A stretch of DNA of 51,408 nucleotides from an uncultured bacterium (lineage in GTDB: Bacteria; Cyanobacteriota; Vampirovibrionia; Gastranaerophilales; Gastranaerophilaceae). Made by a program: the position numbers and the translations under genes. Under the pieces are notes generated by a model. The model ran no database searches. It was given only the letters and a program-made list of their open reading frames with translations, and had not been told where the DNA came from. Of the stretch, positions 48,834-51,408 are shown piece after piece. Location of the stretch: positions 1-51,408 of the forward strand of contig CAROLD010000013.1 of the NCBI GenBank assembly GCA_949035555.1. The letters run 5' to 3'. How positions within the stretch are numbered: position 1 is the first letter of the stretch; each line of letters starts with the position of its first letter.

Positions 48834-49040
48834 CTACCAGCTTGCTTTTGTTACACCAGGTAATAAACCTTGGTGAGCCATTTTTCTTAAGCAAATTCTG
48901 CACAATCCGAAATCTCTATGAAATCCGTGAGGTCTTCCACAGATAGAACATCTGTTGTGAAGTCTTACTGTTGGGTATTTTCCGGCAGCAGCAAGTTTTT
49001 CGCGTCTAAGTTCTTTGTTAATCATCGCTTTCTTAGCCAT
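48834..49040 (-). CDS. rpsN: 30S ribosomal protein S14, zinc-binding type
   Basis: The 68-residue protein is the short, zinc-binding form of S14: CSICGRPHGFHRDFGLCRIC gives the four zinc cysteines, and AHQGLLPGVTKASW is the universal ending. The first ~25 residues (KKAMINKELRREKLAAAGKY) are slightly longer than in the 61-residue form. GGAG precedes the ATG. It is the last gene of this ribosomal run. rpsH, its usual follower, is missing and a terminator takes its place. Confidence 0.97.
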   Translation of the reverse strand: MAKKAMINKELRREKLAAAGKYPTVRLHNRCSICGRPHGFHRDFGLCRICLRKMAHQGLLPGVTKASW

Positions 49041-49063
49041 GAATTTCTCCTATCTTGTACTAA

Positions 49064-49621
49064 TTAGTTTTTACTACCTTTGAATGGCATACCGAGAAGT
49101 CTTAATAATTCTCTAGCCTCTTCATCTGTTTCAGCAGTTGTGATAACTGAAACGTTCATACCCTTAACTAAATCTACTTCTTCATAAGTGATTTCAGGGA
49201 ACAATGCTTGTTCTTTCAAGCCTAATGTATAGTTTCCACGACCATCAAAACTTTTTGCGCTGATACCTCTAAAGTCACGAATTCTTGGAAGAACTACGCA
49301 GATAAGTTTTTGTAAGAAATCATACATTCTTTCGCCACGCAATGTTGCCATTGCTCCAACCGGCATACCTTCTCTCAATTTGTATGAAGCGATTGATTTT
49401 TTAGCTTTTGTTACAACTGCTTTTTGACCGGCAATTTTTGTTAACTGAGCTTCAATTGCTTCTGCAATTTTTGAGTTGTGTGATGCTTCACCAACACCCA
49501 TGTTTAAAACGATTTTAACCAATTTTGGTACTTGGTGATCATTTTTGTAACCGAATTTTTCCTTCATTGCTGGAACTACGTCTTCGGTATATTTTGCTTT
49601 TAAATTTTTTGTTACTGTCAT
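49064..49621 (-). CDS. rplE: 50S ribosomal protein L5
   Basis: The 185-residue protein binds 5S rRNA in the central protuberance. It shows LKAKYTEDVVPAMKEKFGY, VPKLVKIVLNMGVGEASHNSK, KKSIASYKLREGMPVGAMATLRGERMYDFL and LPRIRDFRGISAKSFDGRGNYTLGL, the full L5 pattern. AAAGGAAA precedes the ATG. It lies 59 bases after rplX and 23 before rpsN. Confidence 0.98.
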   Translation of the reverse strand: MTVTKNLKAKYTEDVVPAMKEKFGYKNDHQVPKLVKIVLNMGVGEASHNSKIAEAIEAQLTKIAGQKAVVTKAKKSIASYKLREGMPVGAMATLRGERMYDFLQKLICVVLPRIRDFRGISAKSFDGRGNYTLGLKEQALFPEITYEEVDLVKGMNVSVITTAETDEEARELLRLLGMPFKGSKN

Positions 49622-49680
49622 TTTTCTATTTCCTTTACTATTGGTATTAATGTCGTAATAACATTATAGCATATTACACA

Positions 49681-50019
49681 TTAAGCATCTAGTTGTTCAC
49701 CGCATTTTTTGCAAACGCGAACTTTTTTGCCATCGATAACTTTCATTTCTACTCTGGTTGCTTTTTCACAAGCAGGGCAAACTATCATAACATTTGAAGA
49801 ATCCAATGGAGCTTCAAATTTGATTAAACCGCCCTGAATACCTGCAGCTGGCTGAGGTTTTTGTGCTTTAGTAACCATGTTAGCACCTTCAACAATTACT
49901 TTGCCTTTTTCAGTGTCAACTTTTTTAACGTTACCGATTTTTCCTTTGTCTTTACCTGCAATAACTACGACTCTGTCGCTGGTTTTTACATGCAAGCTTT
50001 TTTTATCTTTATTTGTCAT
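49681..50019 (-). CDS. rplX: 50S ribosomal protein L24
   Basis: The 112-residue protein has an N-terminal KOW motif (RVVVIAGKDKGKIGNVKKVDTEKGKVIVEG), then the conserved NMVTKAQKP. The C-terminus holds a zinc-ribbon-like CPACEKATRVEMKVIDGKKV then RVCKKCG, so it is the zinc-type L24. L24 starts 50S assembly. GGAG lies before the ATG. It is separated from rplN by 72 bases. Confidence 0.97.
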   Translation of the reverse strand: MTNKDKKSLHVKTSDRVVVIAGKDKGKIGNVKKVDTEKGKVIVEGANMVTKAQKPQPAAGIQGGLIKFEAPLDSSNVMIVCPACEKATRVEMKVIDGKKVRVCKKCGEQLDA

Positions 50020-50091
50020 TTTTTTCTCCTGGTTTTCCTTACATGGACTGATGCTAAATATTATAACATCTATAACATGGTTTGTCGTATA

Positions 50092-50460
50092 TTAGATAAC
50101 TTCCGGTGCAAGAGAAACTATTTTCATGTAACCTTTGTCTCTTAATTCGCGGGCTACTGGTCCGAAAACACGAGTTCCTCTAGGGTTGCCGTCTTTGTTA
50201 ATAATTACTGCCGCATTTTCATCAAATCTGATTACTGATCCGTCATTACGTTTGATGTCTGCTTTAGTTCTTACGATAACTGCACGTACAACTTCACCTT
50301 TTTTCACAGCCATATTAGGAGTCGCATCTTTTACAGAAGCTACGATTTCATCGCCTACTGCTGCAAATTTTTTATTTGAGCTTCCCATAACACGGATACA
50401 TAACAATTGTTTAGCACCTGTGTTATCTGCTACTTCTAGTCTTGTTTCTTGTTGTATCAT
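50092..50460 (-). CDS. rplN: 50S ribosomal protein L14
   Basis: The 122-residue protein begins MIQQETRLEVADNTGAKQLL and continues CIRVMGSSNKKFAAVGDEIVASVKDATPN, VRAVIVRTK, FDENAAVIINKDGNPRGTRVFGPVARELR and IVSLAPEVI, which is complete L14. It contacts 16S rRNA at an intersubunit bridge. It follows rpsQ after an unusually long, structured spacer of 153 bases. That boundary is where the S10 and spc operons meet in E. coli. Confidence 0.98.
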   Translation of the reverse strand: MIQQETRLEVADNTGAKQLLCIRVMGSSNKKFAAVGDEIVASVKDATPNMAVKKGEVVRAVIVRTKADIKRNDGSVIRFDENAAVIINKDGNPRGTRVFGPVARELRDKGYMKIVSLAPEVI

Positions 50461-50502
50461 TTTTCTTTCCTTTTAGTATTTTAATCTACTACTTTTGCCT
50501 CT

Positions 50503-50612
50503 CATTACTCAATGGTAATGTTGCATTTTCATCTTGGATTATTGGCACTTCGACCGGCTCAACGCAATTCTTGATTTGACGAACTCGCTTTGATCCGTTC
50601 TTGCCAAAATCC
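50503..50612 (-). promoter_or_regulatory. Structured spacer between rpsQ and rplN
   Basis: The 153-base gap can form a long hairpin. 50536-50547 pairs with 50602-50612 over 11 bp with one bulged A (GGATT-A-TTGGCA against TGCCAAAATCC). A smaller hairpin CATTAC/GTAATG lies at 50503-50520, next to the rplN leader. Candidate promoter-leader of the spc part. I found no clean promoter inside. Confidence 0.35.
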
Positions 50613-50613
50613 G

Positions 50614-50859
50614 CTATCTAGCTTTTTCTACTACTTCTGCTACTGTCCAGCGTTTGTCTTTTGATACCGGTCTTGATTCAACAATTCTTACGATATCGCC
50701 TTCATTACAAACGTTTTCAGCATCGTGTGCTTTGTAGTGTTTATTTGATTCAATAATTTTTTTGTATCTTGGATGTGGTTCATAATCAGCAACTTTTACA
50801 ACAACTGTTTTGTCCATTTTGTTACTAACTACCATTCCTTGTTTTTCTTTTTTAGGCAT
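50614..50859 (-). CDS. rpsQ: 30S ribosomal protein S17
   Basis: The 81-residue protein reads KQGMVVSNKMDKTVVVKVADYEPHPRYKKIIESNKHYKAHDAENVCNEGDIVRIVESRPVSKDKRWTV, the OB-fold of S17. It binds helix 11 of 16S rRNA. Its start overlaps the rpmC end by 8 bases, so the two are translationally coupled. It is followed by a structured spacer. Confidence 0.98.
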   Translation of the reverse strand: MPKKEKQGMVVSNKMDKTVVVKVADYEPHPRYKKIIESNKHYKAHDAENVCNEGDIVRIVESRPVSKDKRWTVAEVVEKAR

Positions 50860-51049
50860 TTTGTACCCCTTTTTCTGTTATTATTGTTTTTGCTTGAGCG
50901 ATTAGTTTTTTTGTTTTAGAAATACTTGCTGTATTTTCTAATTTATGAGTAGATAATTGCAATCTTGATTCTAATAATTGTTTTTTCCAATCTACAATCG
51001 CATCTTGCAATTCTTCTACTGATTTTTCACGCATTTCAGTTAATTTCAT
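50852..51049 (-). CDS. rpmC: 50S ribosomal protein L29
   Basis: The 65-residue protein is a helical hairpin beginning MKLTEMREKSVEELQDAIVDWKKQLLESRLQLSTHKLENTASISKTKKLIAQAKTIITEK. L29 lies at the tunnel exit and helps dock SRP and trigger factor. GGAAA lies before the ATG. It lies 71 bases after rplP. A palindrome GGGTTAACCC sits in that gap. Confidence 0.96.
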   Translation of the reverse strand: MKLTEMREKSVEELQDAIVDWKKQLLESRLQLSTHKLENTASISKTKKLIAQAKTIITEKGVQNA

Positions 51050-51120
51050 TTTTATTTTCCTTTATCTTTTGACCTTACCTTATACCGACCGTGGGGGTTA
51101 ACCCTCGTTAAGGAAGAGTC

Positions 51121-51408
51121 TTATTTTGCTTGTTCTCTTGGTTGTTCTACGATTTTAACTTTGATAGGAAGTTTTTGAGCTGCAAGTTCTAAAGCGTGAA
51201 CTGCTGTATTTCTATCAAAATAGTCAAGTTCGAATAACAATCTGTTTGGTTTTACTACGGCTACCCAGTATTCTACGTTACCTTTACCTGAACCCATACG
51301 AGTTTCTGCAGGTTTTGCAGTAATCGGTTTATCCGGGAATATTTTAATCCAAACGTTACCGCCACGTTTGATTTCACGAGTCATTGCACGACGTGCAGCC
51401 TCGATTTG
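51121..51408 (-). CDS. rplP: 50S ribosomal protein L16, 5' end outside the window
   Basis: The frame is open to the window edge, and the visible part begins QIEAARRAMTREIKRGGNVW. IKIFPDKPITAKPAETRMGSGKGNVEYWVAVVKPNRLLFEL and the C-terminal block ALELAAQKLPIKVKIV follow. This is the C-terminal two thirds of L16, which sits near the A site of the 50S subunit. The ATG at codon 9 of the visible part is internal. The missing N-terminus (about 45 residues) and the rest of the S10 genes lie to the right. Confidence 0.96.
   Translation of the reverse strand, partial: QIEAARRAMTREIKRGGNVWIKIFPDKPITAKPAETRMGSGKGNVEYWVAVVKPNRLLFELDYFDRNTAVHALELAAQKLPIKVKIVEQPREQAK

Overview
The window is low-GC bacterial chromosome, densely coded on both strands, with short intergenic gaps and no rRNA, tRNA, CRISPR array, insertion sequence or prophage that I can see. 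My best guess for the source is a gut member of the Gastranaerophilales (Vampirovibrionia, 'Melainabacteria'), the non-photosynthetic relatives of Cyanobacteria. The guess rests on low GC, the gene order infA-rpmJ-rpsM-rpsK-rpsD-rpoA-rplQ-truA-rplM-rpsI, a ClpC-type N-domain protein, a type IV prepilin-like protein, and a long protein opening MGLAASQAR that I associate with that group from memory. The assignment is inference.

Layout. 1-2480: the tail of an HU gene and its terminator, a LysM membrane protein and a secreted GH13 protein. 2471-6342 (minus): ftsH followed, in one apparent operon, by two subunits of a corrinoid iron-sulfur protein. 6390-8127: hemW, a small XRE regulator and a gene remnant. 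8143-13427 (minus): the alpha ribosomal operon, promoter upstream of infA, with two structured spacers. 13754-18531 (plus): rimI, a BioY-like transporter, then a two-gene ion-driven motor (ExbB/ZorA-like plus MotB/ZorB-like) overlapping a UPF0210 gene. 18534-25031: uvrC, a metallophosphatase, mutS2 and comF. 25076-30819: secreted and cell-wall genes with nagZ, glyA and a wecA/tagO-type transferase. 30993-33659: small membrane proteins, lgt and a TPR protein. 33776-40266 (plus): a free-standing ClpX zinc domain, an all-helical unknown, ruvX, a DUF1292 protein, a protein made of three ClpC-type N domains without any ATPase, tilS, hpt and clpP. 40390-48675: two related unknown proteins, a prepilin, folate and cobalamin genes, rarA, a solute-binding protein and a zinc dehydrogenase. 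48834-51408 (minus): S10/spc ribosomal genes from rplP to rpsN, ending in a terminator.

Most genes are housekeeping: translation, proteolysis, repair, peptidoglycan recycling, folate and one-carbon metabolism. cobO and the corrinoid protein pair point to corrinoid-dependent methyl transfer. The most interesting points are the ATPase-free Clp domains beside clpP, the motor pair coupled to UPF0210, the orphan corrinoid protein behind ftsH, a perfect inverted repeat that buries the glyA ribosome-binding site, an apparent AUU start on the wecA-type gene, and extended -10 promoters placed so close to start codons that several genes, including uvrC and mutS2, should be leaderless.
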